A stretch of DNA of 64,000 nt from Polytrichum commune (Eukaryota; Streptophyta; Polytrichopsida; Polytrichales; Polytrichaceae), in the NCBI GenBank assembly GCA_950295325.1, contig OX485804.1:1798001-1862000 (forward strand), given 5' to 3'. Below are positions 12,442 to 24,060 of this stretch, one piece after another; the first letter of the stretch is position 1, and every line of letters starts with the position of its first letter. Both the position numbers and the translations under genes were made by a program. The notes below the pieces were generated by a model, which was given only the letters and a program-made list of their open reading frames with translations, made no database searches and was not told where the DNA came from.

Positions 12442-12808
12442 TCATTTCCTTGAGGAAAAAAATGAACTTCTCCACAATTCAGCAACGTCCTCCATATTGA
12501 AAACTGTAAACATCAGCCGGAGGCAAAAAGCGGCAGGTGCGAGGTGCGTGGAGATGAGTGAATTGACCTTGCTGCACTCATCATGAATCATGACACCACT
12601 TCTCTCATACTTACTTGCGTCCAGCAAATCTCTCTTGCTCTCTGTTGTAATTTACTTTCCTCTCTGTTACCTCACTGATTGGGTGTCGGCTTCGATCGTA
12701 CTCTCTGGACCACTCTGCAACTCCACACGAGAACTCCATAAAGCCATATCCGTCCTCAAGATCGAATCCAGTATCCCGGTGCTCGTTCTGAGTGGTTGCT
12801 GTGGCCAT
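12442..12808 (-). CDS. Two-exon minus-strand gene, unknown function
   Basis: Exon 1 starts at ATG 12808 and reads MATATTQNEHRDTGFDLEDG then YGFMEFSCGVAEWSREYD. Two splice models exist. In one, exon 1 runs to 12615 with the strong donor AA|GTAAGT and joins an acceptor TGAGTGCAG before 12571 in consistent phase, giving about 107 residues, but the intron is only 43 bases, short for plants. In the other, exon 1 ends after HPISE at GTAACAG and joins the same acceptor, with a tail containing PPADVYSFQYGGRC. Composition is clearly protein-like. The family is not recognised. The gene diverges from the acidic-protein paralog at 13,258. Confidence 0.45.
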
Positions 12809-13236
12809 GGCCCATGACCATGGTGATCAGGCCTTGAGGTTACGGATGCGAACTGTTTTGGTGCAAACACCGGGCTTTTTGTTCATGTGAGCGTTTCTGA
12901 AAGCAGTTCTCCTCACATGGATTGTTCACACAGGAATGCTGCCTTCACATATTGGCGCTTATACCTATTCATCATCATGAGTTGCTAACACCCGGGAGTG
13001 GTTGCCTGCAGAGTGGTTGCTGTGGCCATGGCCCATGACCATGGTGATCAGGCCTCGAGGTTACGGATGCGAACTGTTTTGGTGCAAACACCGGGTTTTC
13101 TGTTCATGTGAGCGTTTCTGAATGCAGATCTCTTCGCAGGGGATTGTTCACACAGGATTTCTGTCTTCACATGTGGGCGCTTATACCTATTCATCATGAT
13201 GAGTTGCTAACACCTGGGAGTGGTTGCATGCAGGCG
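12795..13236. repeat. Tandem duplication of about 220 bp
   Basis: The block from GTGGCCATGGCCCATGACCA through GTTGCTAACACCCGGGAGTG is repeated directly from about 13,015 with a few substitutions (CCTTGAGG to CCTCGAGG, CTTTTTGTTC to TTTTCTGTTC). It lies between the divergent gene at 12,808 and the paralog at 13,258, so it duplicates what is probably a shared promoter and leader. The GAGTTGCTAA segment is also present before the intact gene at 10,190. Confidence 0.8.
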
Positions 13237-13257
13237 CACTTAGTCAACTACGAAACA

Positions 13258-13445
13258 ATGGCTACATCAAGGAACAAGGCAGGCCACAAGGGCGATGCAG
13301 CTGCCAGAGGCGTGGATGGTGACACTGGATGCGTGCATGGTGACACCAGAGGAGACGACATTGGATTTGTCGAATAGCTGCAAGCACAATTGGCTCCCTT
13401 GAACTTACTGGATGCTAAAGGCCAAGGGAGCAATATTGCATCTTG
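13258..13445 (+). pseudogene. Paralog of the 10,251 gene, inactivated
   Basis: It begins MATSRNKAGHKGDAAARGVD and lines up with MALSRNNAGHDSDGAARVVD of the intact gene, with matching upstream sequence (GGGAGTGGTTGCATGCAGGCG). Where the intact copy has FDWLQAQMAP, this copy has a TAG stop in place of the tryptophan codon, followed by LQAQLAP and GQGSN in the same frame, then TGA. It also carries an insertion after VDGDTG. The homology before and after the stop argues for a pseudogene rather than a shorter gene. Confidence 0.65.
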
Positions 13446-13639
13446 ATTAGAAGTACCGATATTGTGACACCCTTGGTCAGGATCCTTGGTTAGAAGAGCA
13501 ACAATATCGTTACCTATGATAAGATGCAATATTGCTTCCCTGGCTTTCAGCCCCCATTAAGTTCAAGGGAGCCTATTCAGCTTCCAGCCATTCGGAAAAT
13601 TCAACTTCAACGTTCACAACATTAAGATTTTCAATGTTG

Positions 13640-14450
13640 TAATGCAGTTACCCAATGTTATAGGAGTCAGTGCCGGCGGCATCTATGGAATGTACTGCGG
13701 CAGTCTCCAATGCCTCTGAGATTGAACATGACACCGTGTCCTCCTTGAGGACGGACATGTCCTTCTACAACGATGGTCTGGGTCGCTGATCTCTCTCGCG
13801 AATGGCTAAAATACCGGGCGCTTAGTGCTCTTGGGTTATCCACCACAAGCTTGTGGTAAGGTTTGGACTATACAACATCACCTCTTGGATATTTGTACAT
13901 AAATACGTGTGGATGTGTCGCTTCTTCAAGCTCAAGCATCAAGTAGATATTAGATACCATACAACAACAATAGTGTTTTCAAGAATTTTACTCAGAATAC
14001 CTGATGCTGTTATCTTTGCAAGCCAGATGTGGATTATAGAATGGTACCATCGTGCCTTCTGAATAACAAGCATGTTACTTCTGGCTATTGAAGTTAGTAG
14101 GTCCACACTGTAATTTTTTATTTACTTCCTGTTAACAGAAAAAGATACTTGGCGTGACGGTGGCTGCTATCACGTATTGAAGAGGAAGCTGGTGAAGAAT
14201 CTAAGCATAAGCTGGAGGCAAAGACGCAGAAAGGAGCATCAAGTAGAGGAAGAGGTTAAGATTAGATGAAGAGCTGAAGCAGATCAATGAGGCGGTACGG
14301 AAACTAAGGAGAATCGTGCAAGTCCTTTCGGGAGTTGAATATGAGAGTATGTGAGGATGATTGAAGTGTATTAGCATGGTACAACATGGATCTGTGCTTG
14401 ACCAAGTTGCAAAAATGGCCTTCAAGTCTCACACGATTCTATATGTATTG
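13640..14450 (+). pseudogene. Decayed gene segment, copy 1 (pairs with 31,825)
   Basis: This segment matches 31,825-32,640 in order and orientation. Shared parts include the peptide region ASEIE...TDMSF (with an extra in-frame TGA here), a splice-donor-like GGTAAG near 13,855, the stretch before CTTCTTCAAGCTC, and a region near 14,210-14,345 that encodes a charged helical peptide (DEELKQINEAVRKLRRIVQV) in one frame and its upstream part in another. A similar DEELKQIN peptide occurs in the second copy, also with stops. Probably a once-coding exon cluster with a short coiled coil. The family is not recognised. Confidence 0.4.
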
Positions 14451-14858
14451 ATCATTGTGACATTAAATTCTATGAAAATGGTGAGTGCTTTGATTATGTG
14501 ATATGCAATTGGAAGTATCTGCATTGTCAAAGAATCCAGTTGCGACAACTGGAATCACAAGAGTAGAATTAGGTAGTGCTTTAGAATAGAGCTTTAAAGT
14601 GCAAATCTGTGATTTGGTCCTTGACTTTTGTGATACGAACTCAAGTGCACCCACGGTCAAAGTTAATTTGAGATAATTTTGCGAGGAATCCTACTCTTAA
14701 AATATTGCAGAACTTGTCACTTTGCTCAGAGCCTCACCAACAGAAACAAATCTGTGCTATTAGCGTCACTCCATATATAAGGTCTCTCAGTACGAATTGG
14801 TGTTGGTCTAGCCTAAGATTCTCTAGGGCTTTGCAGATGGAAGCAGTAATGATCTAAC

Positions 14859-15041
14859 TTAATTTTTAGAAGGAGCTGCAGTATCGCTGGAATTCACTGG
14901 AGGGATTTGGTTCTTGTCAGTATCTTCAAATAAACCATTCCAAGCTACTAAATGATACCACTCATCAATAGGTCCTGCATAGGTAGACTCAGGTGCATTC
15001 CAGACACCCTTCCTGACTTGCTCAACCCTCCAAGTTTGCAT
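14859..15041 (-). CDS. Probable coding exon, unknown family
   Basis: The frame reads MQTWRVEQVRKGVWNAPEST, then YAGPIDEWYHLVAWNGLFED, and ends AAPSKN and TAA. Tryptophan, charged and aromatic content is protein-like. The frame extends upstream of the methionine (FGKSKAFHN) to a TGA at about 15,085, so an upstream exon may join it. No partner exon with a matching phase was found. The function is not recognised. Confidence 0.35.
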   Translation of the reverse strand: MQTWRVEQVRKGVWNAPESTYAGPIDEWYHLVAWNGLFEDTDKNQIPPVNSSDTAAPSKN

Positions 15042-15099
15042 GTTATGGAATGCTTTCGATTTTCCAAAGTTTCACAAGGAATAATAACTCAAAGCAGGG

Positions 15100-16266
15100 A
15101 CGCAGTCATCTCCGCTAGTTGTGATCTTGTACATGCCTCCTTGGGACTCTAGGTGAAAATATACCATGCCTCCGTTGCATTAAATATCTGCTAGTTGTTC
15201 CATTTGGCCTTGTAGGTTTTACGTTGTCTGAAGCAAAGATACCGTGCCTCCAGTGCATGCTGTGAAGAATGGCGTGAAATGTACTTAGCAGAGAATTCAA
15301 GAATTCAAGAAACCCATGCATGACTAGTGATTTCATAGGAAGATCAATGCCATGGAAGTCTCCAACCCTTGAGATTGTGAGGTAGAGTTTAAAATGAAGA
15401 ATCTGCTCAATGACTCAAAAAATGTAGGCGTACAGGATGGCCTATGATGATGGTTCGAGTAGGTGGTGAGTTGTTAACTTTCATCTATCTGTGTTCATTG
15501 AATTATTCTGATTGAAGCAATATGTCACATATTGCTTGAACCCATGCCAATTGGTTTTTTACTATCTTTAGGTAAGCTAGTCACTGAACCGAAATGGAAC
15601 TGTCTTGTTTACAATCATACTCATGTTAATGGCGAGTCGTTGTATTTAGTTTGTGTCATTAATTGTACACACATGAATTTCGGACAATTTACCCATCTTT
15701 CCCCTTGTGATAAACTGCTCAGAGTTCCATGTGACTTACTAAAACAATTGGTATTGGGAATATTGTTGCTATAAACGTATCATTCAAGAAAGAGATCTTT
15801 ACAATTACCAAAGCTATTATGTAACACACTCTTGTATCGGCTGGGGGTTCAATTTGATATAACGCACTCAGTGTAATTATGTAACGCATTCATTGGGATT
15901 CAATTTAACTATCTTCAGCAGGTGACTGGTGGAGACCAGTGTTGCATTGCTCAGTTTGAACCAGTCTTCAAATTGTTGTCGGAAACAGATTGAATATTTC
16001 AAAAAATGGTAATCATCGCATACTTATAACAAAGTGTTTGAAGTTACCGAAAAAATAGAAGTTTACACTCTTGAACTCCCCTTCTCACCTTATTTTAAAC
16101 TCTTGCCAAAGAGGTGAAGTCTAGGTTAAACCTGAAGAGGCGACGCGAAAAACTCCATCAAAACTTCAGAGATACATGAAATAGGATAGAATTTGGATTC
16201 ATTGCGTGCATATTTGCATGTAATTTAATGCAGAGATCAGTCTAAACAACCTCCTTACAAACGGAG
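15100..16266. other. No convincing gene
   Basis: Short frames only (15,532-15,774 plus is hydrophobic and unsupported). CATGCCTCCGTTGCAT and CGTGCCTCCAGTGCAT at 15,163-15,260 form a small local direct repeat. Confidence 0.3.
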
Positions 16267-17525
16267 AATTTCCGGCGCTATATGGATTCTAATGCTATTG
16301 GTTCAACCCACAATAGCATCCAACCGGCAAGAGCTGCACTGTAGGCGGAATATGGAATGTTGAACAGAATTAAGCAATTGAAGCGCAAAGAAGTCTCACA
16401 GCTTCCTGCGAAAGATACATTCGGACGCCTTACTCGCGGTCGAAATTCAGATTCTTACCATATTTTTCCAACTGCACCGAACATCAGATATTGTTTCAAC
16501 ATTGCAGGCCACGGAGAGGTAAAGACGTCGACGAGACATGTCTCTCACTAACTTGCCTGCACGGAAGAATTGCTGGCGCTGTATGAGTTGGCCAATTGTA
16601 CTGTACCTTCGGTTGGGCTTTTTCTTCGGTAGTGACACCGATGGCATTGTTTGCAGGTATGATGATTGTCACAATGTGCACATGATCCATGTCTAAAGTG
16701 ACTGTCATCCAAGCGATTCAGCCATTGAATGAGCTCCGGCCGACACCTGTTCTCACACTTTCCAAGCGAAATTGGATATATCGCAAGAGATGATAAGGAA
16801 TCCAAAATCCTATAGAGGTTGAGTCAGCAGAAACATCCCACGTTTCATTAATTCAGTCTCAAGTCATGACTCATGGCATGGCACGTTTGAGCGAGACAGG
16901 CTCGTAATTTTCATTTAATGGCCTAATTGCTACCCGAGGTAATGTGGATCTGGAAATTGAGCTTTTTTATCGAGGCATTGAACCGTGTGGTTACTGAATG
17001 AGAACCGTTGAGTTCTCATGTAAGAACAGACGGTGGTGCAACTTTGCGAGAAAGAGCAAGAAGATTCGGATGACAATAATTCAATCACAAACCCAGTCGA
17101 ATCTTTCGGGCCAATAATTCACCAGAAACAACACGATGGAATGTGAAGCAGAACTTGTCATATTCTCCTTATACAAACCTAGTCACAATCACACTCCAAC
17201 TGGAAAAACCTTAAACTTCGAACTTGCCGAGTGCTCAAGGAATGAGTCATTCTTCATTCAGTTTTCAACCAACTGTAATATCAGGCTATAGATTTGTCAC
17301 CTGAGGTTGAAATGCTGATACTGAGAATTCCAAACCCAAAGATTGGCTGTAGCTGAAACATCCCATTCGATCAATTACTGAATCCCAAGACATGAATGCT
17401 GGCATGGCACGAAGCTCCACGTTTGGTGAAGCCAGGCCCGCTTTAATGCCGTTGGGAGCGCCCAATTTCCAGCAATGACTGGAATGCTAGCTGCGGTTAA
17501 AGTGGATATGGGATTCAACTGCTAT
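16267..17525 (+). pseudogene. Duplicated gene-like segment, copy 2
   Basis: Matches 2,545-3,830 throughout, including AAGATACATTCGGACGCCTT versus AAGATACATGTGGACGCCTT, GTATGAGTTGGCC, TGATGATTGTCA and GAGCTCCGGCCGACACCTG. Relative to copy 1 it has stops in the plus-strand peptide (after HMIHV and after SAIE) and several indels, so the plus frame is broken here. On the minus strand, MTVTLDMDHVHIVTIIIPAN remains open. The coding strand is unresolved. Confidence 0.35.
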
Positions 17526-17542
17526 GAAGGCATTGCACCATG

Positions 17543-17695
17543 CACTACTAGAATCCAGTAGATTTAATGTCATATTTGTTTGTCAACTTTGTGACATTCT
17601 TAGTTTCCACTAAGAGAAAGTGTCATATTTGTGACATTGTTGTGCTCAGTATGTTGACATGAACGTAGTTAAAACACATTATTGATGGAGTTCTT
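17543..17695. repeat. 150-bp dispersed repeat, copy 1 of 3
   Basis: Begins GCACTACTAGAATCCAGTAG and contains TTGTCAACTTTGTGACATTC, CACTAAGAGAAAGTGTCATA and GTGCTCAGTATGTTGACAT. Copies are at 33,514-33,660 and 34,978-35,110. The start is close to a perfect hairpin in the second copy (CCACTGGAATCCAGTGG). It may be a small TIR or foldback element; no target duplication was resolved. Confidence 0.6.
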
Positions 17696-17699
17696 CACT

Positions 17700-20469
17700 C
17701 AGAAATGCGGACTTATGAAGGTCCTGCAAACTTGCAAGATTTTGAGGACCTACTGTTTCTCTGGATTTTGTGGTTGGCCCAAGGCAACAATTCCTCATAA
17801 AACAACCGCATGAGATGTATAGTTACGTTCCCGTATACATAAGGTACATATACCGAATACCACCACCACCTTTGTATCCCTGTCATACACTAGTTTGAGT
17901 TTGTGCCATCCCGGCATGTTCCACCCGTGCGTATGCATTAATCCTCTAATCTATCGGTCAACCGTTCTAGAATGTGGAACGGTGACAACAATGGATCCAT
18001 ACTATCCCAACCTGTAACACTTGTGCGTAAATTTAATATTTCGTGAAGATATAGTTGAAAATCGCTTCCATATATCTATATTAACCCCTCCCCCCCCCCC
18101 CCACCATGGTAAGACCCCCTAACCACAAGCCCTTGCATATTGGACACATACTGACGCCCTTTGCCATTTTCAACTGTCCATGTACGCTTCCTTGCCCTTG
18201 CCACAAGGTCCTTCCATATTAAGGTAAATGTGCCTAATTTGGTCACCAATATTTATTGCACACCTAATATTTTTGATTGGTATGTGGTTAGGTGTGGCTC
18301 CAAGAACATATACCGAAAAGTTAGATGTTTAAAAGAGATTGGAGTAAGTGCTCAAAATATGATGGCCATTCTAGGCTCATTAGTCAAAATATTAATTGTA
18401 GGGGTCCTATCTGACCATTTAATGAGCATGAGTATCATCGCTTTGATGACATTGAATAAGATAATTTTGTATGAGCTCCGTAAATAATGAGGCAAATGGC
18501 TACGGCCTCAATTTGGATTCACTAACCATCTTGTACCCATTGTGTGTTTCATATCGTGGGAGAAGTTGGCTAGTTAGAAATAAGTAGCCATTCAAGACCC
18601 ACCTACCTTACCGCTTCCCAACCCCATGCCACTCATTCAATTCACCAGCCCCGTGCCACTTGCTCAATAGGTTCCCCATCCTTGACCCCCTCCCAAGGCT
18701 GGCATAGTGTGAAGTGTGAAGAATAGTGGGCCCAAGGGGTGCATTGGATTTCCAAACTTGTAGCACACAAGTGTGCCACATGATGGGTATTAATTATCAC
18801 TATAATTTACAAAAAATACATACTAGTTATGGTGTAGCATTAGGATTATTTTTCTTCATAATGTATATATATTATGAGTATATTATGCTCTATGGATGAT
18901 GACACCTATACGCAAACGTACAACAAGGGCATACATAATAAATAAGAGATTATTGGATGTTGGGTCTAGGGCTTAATGCAAAGATTATCTTGGAATATTT
19001 GCTTGTTTTACCCAATTTATGAATGGCTCATCCAATGTCATTGTTTGTCACCAACATGCCAACACCCTAGGGGAAGACCTTAGCAAATCATCAAAGCCAT
19101 TAAAAAACAAGAGTTGGTATATTCTTGGAAGAGCACATAAGATGTGCCGGAAGATAGCAGAAAGGTGAGTTGATATAGAGATCCATTGATTGATCTCATG
19201 GGGCTTTGACATTCATATGGAAATTGTAGGGTTATGCAACTTGGCTTAATGTGGACTTATGATTTGAGCAAACACATCAAGGTAGACTTGAAAATGGTAA
19301 TTTAAGCATTGGCTACGATTATATTCATGAACTTAGATACCAATTTGTATAAGTTACATCTCACATTGGATGAAAGAGTCTTTCATGATACATATTGCCA
19401 TGATAGATGATCAATTGAAACATGGCAATTACAAAGAAAAAGAACTAGTTCTAGCTTGCTTATTGAAGCCACCACTTCACAAAGATGGAAAACCCACCCC
19501 TCATTGTCTTTGCAATGGGCTAGAGAAGACGAATCCATCATAATAACAAAGTCTAGAAACATCTCAAAATCCCAAGTCACACCATCAAACATCTCCAAAC
19601 ACAACTCTACACCACCGTATTACACTCCCTCTTTGCCCTTATCCTTAATAAACAAATATTCGACCAACACCCAATAAACACCTCTACTCGACCTCCCAAC
19701 CAAACCAATACCCTCCTCCCCCCCTCCTCGAACATGATATCCCTAGACAATTTACAAAATCTCAAGAAAGGTGTAACTTGACCTTTTTGCCCAAGTTGAC
19801 TGATGGTCCCTTGGGTCGCCCTTTTAACATGGTATTCATAAAACATCACATGGCACACAATAATGTCATATACAAAAATGTCATATGTGGTCTTCTCAAA
19901 TGCAAGGGATGCCAACTATAATTGGTCTCTAGAAGCAATTTTTGCCAGCTACACAAGTTTTTCCAAAGTTCAAGTGCATCCATAAGACTAGAAACTAAGT
20001 CGGCCTTGAAAAGAACCTGTCATATGTAAATGTGACATTTTCATGAATACTATGAATTTTTTTGTTCTTTGGTGACATAGAACATGGCATCTCCAAAAGG
20101 GGAAGTAGCCTTTAGCCAGAGAGGCTCTTCATTTACACTTGTTTCCATAGGAAGTTGGCAATTCTATTTATTATTATGCAAAAAACATCACAAACAGTGT
20201 TCCCTCCCACAACATGTAAGGAGCCGCCCTTCTCCAAACCAATAGAAGAAATGAGCATGAAACTAGACCTTGAAACCCTCAAATGAACAAAATTTGGGTT
20301 CCACTTTTCTTGGATGACAAGGGATTGTAAAGAAATGAAATCATCCATGTTCAAGTAGACCATAAATTTGATCCTATAAAAATTGAGTTTATTGGCCCCT
20401 TTCTTGGTATCTAGTATTTATTTTTATTTTCAAAATTATTGTATGCCCACATAACAACAGGTATAAGGT
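17700..20469. other. Intergenic DNA, no gene supported
   Basis: A poly-C tract lies at 18,088-18,102. The ORF at 18,161-18,487 shares a short stretch (WYVVRCGS) with one at 39,766-40,005 (WWVVRCGS); both lie near poly-C tracts, suggesting a shared repeat rather than a gene. Further short frames are unsupported. Confidence 0.4.
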
Positions 20470-20473
20470 ACAT

Positions 20474-20870
20474 AACACTATATTCGTTAATCGGAGACTT
20501 TGGAAAGTCTCAAAATCAAATTCACCCATAGTTTGGGATGCCAATATTGTGAGCATACATTATAATGGGAACATTGGGAAAATGATAGTTCATAAGTTTG
20601 TACGCAAAGAATATTCACATTACTAAATATAGTAATTTTAAATATCGTGATCAAAACATGAACTTCACATGGAAAATAACAATCAAATCTCCCAAAAAAT
20701 GGTTTTATGTCATTATAGAGTCTAGGATGCGCATCCCATATGGAAAGGTCTTATTGAATTAGATGGCATATCCCAAACTTATTTAAAATAAGTTTGAATG
20801 CAGCCGCAATACAACCAAGTCTATACAATGCCCCTATTTTCACACTAATTCCAACCTATGTTATGTCCAC
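20474..20870. repeat. Left terminal region shared with the 62,034 element
   Basis: It aligns with 62,034-62,440: ends, then the CATAGTTTGGGATGCCAATA block, GTGGAAAATAACAA, ATGTCATTATAGAGT, TGCGCATCCCATA and CCTATGTTATGT. In the other element this region lies just 3' of the DUF7869 stop codon, so here it is the terminal untranslated part of a deleted transposase gene. The frame at 20,845-21,147 (minus) does not resemble the C-terminus of the DUF7869 protein. Confidence 0.75.
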
Positions 20871-21399
20871 CGAAAGATGTATCCACAAACACACCCACCA
20901 CGATTGTCCCGTCAATATTGTCAGCCGATCGGGAAGAGAGTTCACATTCATTATCTAAAGACGATGCATATGTCGACAACACAAAGGCACTATCTACTAC
21001 ATCCACTACCATCACACCTAAAAAACAACCATGAATGGACAACCGCATAACCGATGCTATGCAAATAAGAGTGGACACACTATATGTGAGTATATATGAC
21101 CTACAATACATACATTTTCCAACTAAAGAGACAATAATGACTAGCAAACCAAAGACACGCTCGCATTGTGGACATTAAAAAGTAGGTGTTGGGATACCAT
21201 TGGAGAACCTCATAAATAAACACGAACATGTGTTCCAAAACAATCCATGGTCAGGTGTAAATAATCCTTATTTTTCCATTCCAATAAACATGGGCATCAC
21301 ATGGTGTTATTTATTATCTTTAGAAGGCGTTGAAATGATTTGTTAAGTAACCATGGACATGGTTCTACATCAATACAAGACATGATTTTCACATATGTT

Positions 21400-22480
21400 C
21401 ACAAACGCGCGGTCGTAAAGCACATTCCATTTCATGATCAAATTGTGCATGGGACAAACAACACATGATGTTAAAGGTCACACGATACATATATTCACAT
21501 TGGTGTCAAAGAACATTATACATGCATATGAAAAAAACTGAATGATATGGATTTAAAAATATTAGTCGCATACACAGTCGATACGATGTATGTCGTCGAT
21601 TATAGGCCCAAAATACAACAATACGACTTGGGATATACGAATGGGCGTTCGTATACCTCCCTATACATATTCCAGGAGGGTATCTTTATGAACGGCCGCG
21701 TGTATGTCACATGTTGTATTTTTTATGGCAAATAAAATTTAGACTGTAATAATTGTGGTATTTTACGGATGTACTTTCGCAAAACGTATGCCATCATACG
21801 GGTATTTGGGGCAATTGGATTGGTATACTCCATACGAATGGCCGTTCGTAAAGCTTTGGTAGGTATCTTTATGAATGCCCATTCGTATATCATCGTGACA
21901 GACTTGTATCATATATCATCATCATATTTGGGTCGATGCATAGATGTGTCTATGTATGGATGTTGTTTGGATACATAGACCATATTCACAGGTGGTATTT
22001 ACAAACGACCGTTCATAAGGCTTTGGGTCATATCTTTACGAACGTGCGTTCGTATATCACCATGACATATTGTTTGGGTCTATGCATAGATGTATGTCCA
22101 TCTATGGATGTTCCTAGACACATAGACCATACTCATAGGTGGTATTTACGAACGCACGTTCGTATATCACTATGATATATTGTTTGGGTCTATGCATAGA
22201 TGTATGTCTATCTATGGATATTTCTAGATACATAGACCATACTCACATGTGATATTTACGAATGCACGTTCGTAAACTCTTAGCCATCACATGTGATTGA
22301 ATCATTAATACAAATGCGTTCATTTGTGATTTACGAACGCGCGTTTGTAAACTCTCAATCACCATATATGTTTCAACCAATACTACAAATGCGTTGATTT
22401 GTGATTTACGAACGTGCGTTTGTAAACTCTCAACCATCATCTATGTTTGAACCAATACTACAAATGCATTGATTTGTGAT
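21400..22480. repeat. Diverged palindromes with a longer repeat
   Basis: About ten diverged copies of the TTTACGAACG...CGTTCGTAAA palindrome occur here, some ending CGTATATCA. From 21,925 to 22,260 they are embedded in a longer direct repeat containing GGGTCTATGCATAGATGTAT and ACATAGACCATACTCA. From 22,255 to 22,440 a second type alternates with CAAATGCGTTGATTTGTG. These appear to be older relatives of the dense arrays. Confidence 0.7.
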
Positions 22481-22495
22481 TTGTGATTTATATTT

Positions 22496-24060
22496 GTACC
22501 ATAGGTTGGTTGAAGGCTTGAAGCTTTGAAACATTGGATCTGGATTCGGTTTGCGAAAACCACCTTTGACCAAAAACGTTAGCTAGTCATAAGGACCCGA
22601 AAACTCCACTATAGGTTGTAGAAGGTTACAAATGCCAGCTCTAAGCTTATATTATGGAAACAACATCTAAAAGTTGGCCATTCAGACAAAAAACGCGAGC
22701 TCGTAGGTAGTGTCCAAGACATATTTTTTAGCCTTAAACGGAAGTTTAAGGCGATCATACGTCAAAGGAGTTTTCTAGAGATGCACTAGGTTAGGAGGTG
22801 TTTTTGCAAGGCTTGGAAATGACTAGCAACAAAAGAGTTAATGTAGCAAGGAAGGACTGCAAACACCCATTAACAATGAGCTTTCATATATACGTACTAT
22901 GCAGCATTTCGTTGCTACGCAGAAGTTTACGAAAATGTGGGCCGATGTTTACGAACGCCCGTTCGTAAATGTGCATCGAGGTTTACGAACGCCCGTTCGT
23001 AAATGTGGGCTGAGGTTTACGAACGCCCGTTCGTAAATGTGGGCTGAGGTTTACGAACGCACGTTCGTAACTGTGCAACACTTGGTTGCTGCGCAGAAGC
23101 TTACGAAAATGTGGGCCGATGTTTACGAACGCCCGTTCGTAAATGTGCATCGAGGTTTACGAACGCCCGTTCGTAAATGTGCATCGAGGTTTACGAACGC
23201 CCGTTCGTAAATGTGCATCGAGGTTTACGAACGCCCGTTCGTAAATGTGCATCGAGGTTTACGAACGCCCGTTCGTAAATGTGCATCGAGGTTTACGAAC
23301 GCCCGTTCGTAAATGTGCATCGAGGTTTACGAACGCCCGTTCGTAAATGTGGGCTGAGGTTTACGAACGCACGTTCGTAACTGTGCAACACTTGGTTGCT
23401 GCGCAGAAGCTTACGAAAATGTGGGCCGATGTTTACGAACGCCCGTTCGTAAATGTGGGCCAAGGTTTACGAACGCCCGTTCGTAAATGTGGGCCAAGGT
23501 TTACGAACGCCCGTTCGTAAATGTGCGCCGATGTTTACAAACGCACGTTCGTAACTGTGCAGCATTTGGTTGCTGCAAAGAAGTGTACGAAAATGTGGGC
23601 CGAGGTTTACGAACGCCCGTTCGTAAATGTGCGTTGACGTTTACGAACGCACGTTCGTAACTATGCAGCACTTGGTTGCTGCGCAAAAGTGTACGAAAAT
23701 GTGGGCCGAGGTTTACGAACGCCCGTTCGTAAATGTGCGCTGACGTTTACGAACGCACGTTCGTAACTATGCAGCACTTGGTTGCTGCGCAAAAGTGTAC
23801 GAAAATGTGGGCCGAGGTTTACGAACGCCCGTTCGTAAATGTGCGCTGACGTTTACGAACGCACGTTCGTAAATGTGCGCTGACGTTTACGAACGCACGT
23901 TCGTAACTATGCAGCACATGGTTGCTGCGCATAAGTGTACGAAAATGTGGGCCGAGGTTTGCGAACGCCCGTTCGTAAATGTGGCCGAGGTTTACAAACG
24001 CCCGTTCGTAAATGTGGTGGAGATTTACGAACGCCCGTTTGTAAACCTCCGGAATACGCA
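22496..24060. repeat. Left arm of the 6-kb inverted repeat
   Basis: The outer 400 bp (GTACCATAGGTTGGTTGAAG to about 22,900) are repeated in inverse orientation at 28,140-28,580. Matching landmarks are GGATCTGGATTCGG, GACCAAAAACGTTAGCTAGT, TCCACTATAGGTTGTAGAAG, GAGCTCGTAGGTAG and CCATTAACAATGAGCTTTCA. The inner part is the dense palindrome array. Arms of about 1.5 kb separated by 3 kb could form a large foldback structure. Confidence 0.8.
22922..24045. repeat. Left palindrome array, about 26 units
   Basis: Each unit is TTTACGAACG, two spacer bases (CC or CA on this strand), then CGTTCGTAAA. From 23,155 to 23,345 units repeat every 34 bp with linker TGTGCATCGAGG. Elsewhere linkers are TGTGGGCTGAGG, TGTGGGCCAAGG and TGTGCGCTGACG. 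Higher-order blocks begin with CACTTGGTTGCTGCGCAGAA then a half palindrome (TTACGAAAATGTGGGCCG); units with spacer CA usually end GTAAC before this block. Many short frames coding for ...YERPFVNV... are by-products of this repeat and are not genes. Confidence 0.9.
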
